A stretch of 64,000 nt of DNA, taken from contig CM045745.1 of the NCBI GenBank assembly GCA_024760905.1, positions 19,592,782-19,656,781 on the forward strand. The letters are read 5' to 3'. Origin of the DNA: Plotosus lineatus (taxonomy: Eukaryota; Chordata; Actinopteri; Siluriformes; Plotosidae). Positions 61,758-64,000 of the stretch are shown here, piece after piece (position 1 is the first letter of the stretch; every line of letters starts with the position of its first letter). The notes under the pieces were generated by a model that did no database searches, was not told the origin of the DNA, and saw nothing but the letters and a program-made list of their open reading frames with translations. Both the position numbers and the translations under genes were made by a program.

Positions 61758-61924
61758 CTAAAAAGAGTCAGAAAACAGAAGCGAGAGCATTGTGAATCAT
61801 GAACAGGAATTAATTTGAGTTTACATGCCTCTGCCTAGACTGAGGTGACCAACTCCTGTCTTGTTAAACCAGTATAATGTATAGTTTAGAAATTTTCAAG
61901 CATAATGGCAAACCACATGTGCAT

Positions 61925-62262
61925 TCATTTATTTTATAAGCTTCCGTATCCTAATTAGGTTTTAGGGGATGTTGGCTCCTATCTCAGCTGCCTTTGGGAA
62001 AAGGCGGGGTACACCCTATACAGCTTGTCAGACCATTGTATGGCCAACATACATACCACCATTCACACTCCCTCATACCCAGGGGCGAGTTGGAACAGCC
62101 AAGTCATTATAGCTGTGCATATTTTTTGGATCATGCGAGGAAAACCGAAGTACCTGGAGGAAACCCACACAAGCATGGGCAGAGCATGCAGACAACCACA
62201 AAGAAACACCAGAGCTGGGAATCAAACCCCGGCCTATTTGGTGTGAGGTGGATGTGCTGACA
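61925..62262 (-). mobile_element. family-2 SINE-like repeat (left of a head-to-head pair)
   Basis: Minus copy with GAACAGCCAAGTCATTATAG and GGAAACCCACACAAGCATGG; its head faces the next copy. Confidence 0.7.
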
Positions 62263-62525
62263 ACTTTGCCTGGACCTTCTTGCTGTGAGGTCCTGGGTTG
62301 AACTCCCAGGCTCTAGTATTTTTGTGTGGCGTTTACATGTTCTCCCCGCACTTATGTGGATTTCCTCTGGATTCTCTGGTTTCCTCCGAGGTGCGAGTAT
62401 GAATGGATGTGTGTGTTGCCCTGTGTTCATCTTGCGAGCTGTTCAGGATGTACCACGACTTCACCCAGTGTCAGCTGAGACAGGTTACAACCTCCCTACA
62501 ACTCACAGATCAGCAAATCAGTGAG
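62263..62525 (+). mobile_element. family-2 SINE-like repeat (right of a head-to-head pair)
   Basis: Plus copy starting TTGCTGTGAGGTCCTGGGTT and continuing through GTGTGTTGCCCTGTGTTCAT. Confidence 0.7.
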
Positions 62526-63244
62526 AGTTGAGTAAATCAAATTTTCAAGATTTTCAACCCTGTTTTTCAGCGGACTTGCTAAAATTATTGCAAAAGTCAA
62601 AGCCTCACCTTTTGTCCATTTCATATGAAATCCCTTTTAAGACTCATTCTCTTCAGTCCTCTACTAACATTTGAAAATAAAAGCACCACCTTAATTTTCT
62701 GAAACAGATCCTGGTTGTGTGTGGGCGTCAGTCTACGGCTATTTAAAGGGCTTATTCAAACGATTAGACCGTGAAATTAGCTCATTTATTTGAACAGAGT
62801 GGAAGCAAGGCGGGAAACTCATGCACAGCGAAGTCACAAATCAATTGTCACTGGAGACACGGGCTGACAATCAGAGCTGCTGACAGTCTCATTGGCTATT
62901 CAGTGGCAGGAGTGTATCAGGTTAATGCTGCATGTCTAGCAGTGACTAGAGGTGAACTTTTAATCAAAAGCACCTTAACCGAATCAGTTTACCTTTCCCA
63001 GAAGCCTTTACTCAAGGCAGTGAGCAGCCATTTTTGATGCCATCGGTATTCCTTGTTATAATTGAAAAAAAAAACCTACTACAAAGCAGTGACACACCAA
63101 ACCAATAAATAATAGTCTCAACATTAAATTTTGTATTTAAATATTTTGTAGTTCAACTGTAAATTCTTAAAACTGATTGCATTTTGGTACAATTACTGTA
63201 TTATAATGGTCCTCATTTGGCCTTGGAAAGAAAATACAGGTATA
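62526..63244. other. intronic sequence without recognised content
   Basis: Unique-looking. An open frame at 62771-63037 has no recognisable domain. Confidence 0.4.
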
Positions 63245-64000
63245 CAGGAATCCCTCACTTTAGGGGACAGTTGTGGTCTAGTGGTATAGGGTGCTGGATT
63301 GCTGATCCCAAGGTTGGGGGTTCGAGTCCCACTCTCCACAAGGTTGTCACTGCCCCCCCCCCCCCCCCCCAGTGAAGCTAACTGGGTTATCAAAGGCGGG
63401 CCATGTCTCTCACTGTCTATGGTGAGAGGCATGTAAAAGAACCATTGCTGACTTTCGTAAACAGTAGGCTGCAAAGTCGTCAGCGTGTTTCTGTCCCTTG
63501 CTAAAAAAGTGTGGTGACAGGAAGGGCATCCGACGAAAAACCTCTGCCAAATCAAACGTGAGAATCAGATGATTCGCTGTGGCGACTCCCGAGGAAAAGG
63601 GAAAAAGCCGAAAGGAAGACAGACAGACAGGAATCCCTCACTTTCTGCAGCTGAATGGGACCCCGACCCCCATGCCCCCGAGCGCGACCGCTGAATTCCG
63701 TGAAGTAGGATCACCTGCCCCCAACAACTGACTGATGTATATGTGTATAATATCAATAAATACATATTCAATGTTATAAATGCTTATAATAACAATTAAA
63801 CATTCAAAAATAGTGCATAAGATGTAAATAAAATATAAGTACACACACACATATACAGATGTGCGTGCACGCACTCAGATGTGCACCTCACAAAAATGTA
63901 ACTACTGTAGTTTTGATTTGAGGTTTTGGGTTTTTTGTTTTGTTTGTTTAGGGTTTTTTTTTTTTTTTTTTTTTTGCATAATTGGCCCTGTTTTTGTGAC
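63245..64000. mobile_element. MITE, family M, split by a family-1 SINE and cut by the right edge
   Basis: Begins CAGGAATCCCTCACTTT at 63245 after TA, is interrupted by a SINE, and resumes at 63628. Interior ATAATATCAATAAATACATA and TTGCATAATTGGCCC match 11901-12377 and 44229-44697. The far end is outside the window. Confidence 0.8.
63262..63627 (+). mobile_element. family-1 SINE with target-site duplication
   Basis: Duplicated CAGGAATCCCTCACTTT at 63245-63261 and 63628-63644 fixes the SINE ends. Head GTTGTGGTCTAGTGG and GGTTCGAGTCC. Tail carries RTE-derived GACAGGAAGGGCATCCGACG and GCTGTGGCGACTCCCGAGG, then (ACAG)n. Confidence 0.9.

Noticed and set aside
62771..63037. 88-codon plus-strand open frame
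   Set aside because: No recognisable domain, no splice signals and no repeat relation; length is within chance expectation.

Overview
This window is vertebrate nuclear DNA, almost certainly from a ray-finned (teleost) fish. Long introns carry CA/TG and TA microsatellites together with a typical fish transposon mix: Rex3 and another RTE-clade LINE, an L2-like LINE, Tc1 and Tigger/pogo-like DNA elements, and several tRNA-headed SINE families. No bacterial-style operon, CRISPR array, rRNA gene or viral gene was seen.

One host gene spans nearly the whole window on the minus strand: an ADAM-family metalloprotease-disintegrin, best matched to ADAM19 (ADAM19/ADAM33 clade). I placed 18 coding exons between 61757 (5') and 2891 (3'). 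Every exon-exon join keeps the reading frame. In order they encode the end of the prodomain with the cysteine switch, a furin site RVKR rebuilt across a splice junction, the zinc metalloprotease domain ([12 protein letters not shown]), the disintegrin domain, the cysteine-rich domain, an EGF-like module, one transmembrane helix and a proline-rich cytoplasmic tail. The signal peptide and first prodomain exons lie beyond 64000. A last short coding exon and the 3' UTR probably lie below 2891 or off the left edge.

The rest is repeat-filled intron or flank. 1-2158: L2-like LINE (plus). 4.7-8.2 kb: composite SINE, inverted Rex3, Tigger-like element. 10.1-12.4 kb: long CA array, a perfect 108-bp palindrome holding two inverted hammerhead-ribozyme-like motifs between TA arrays, and a MITE. 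14-25.5 kb: SINEs and Tigger-like elements. 28-33 kb: nested SINEs and three DNA elements. 35.4-38.5 kb: RTE LINE with target-site duplication. 39.7-41.3 kb: complete but frameshifted Tc1-like element. 45.1-49.0 kb: Rex3 inserted in a Tc1-like non-autonomous element. 50.4-63.6 kb: more SINEs, LINE fragments and Tigger elements; another MITE runs off the right edge.

The most unusual signals are the palindromic hammerhead motif pair, a modular SINE system (a tRNA head combined with both ends of the local RTE LINE, or with a different tail), two loci with the same SINE-in-SINE insertion, a GC-AG intron and a (TG)30 tract just upstream of a 3' splice site in the ADAM gene, and a TTCCG-dense segment with a hairpin near 58.4 kb. 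All calls come from reading the sequence; no database search was run.
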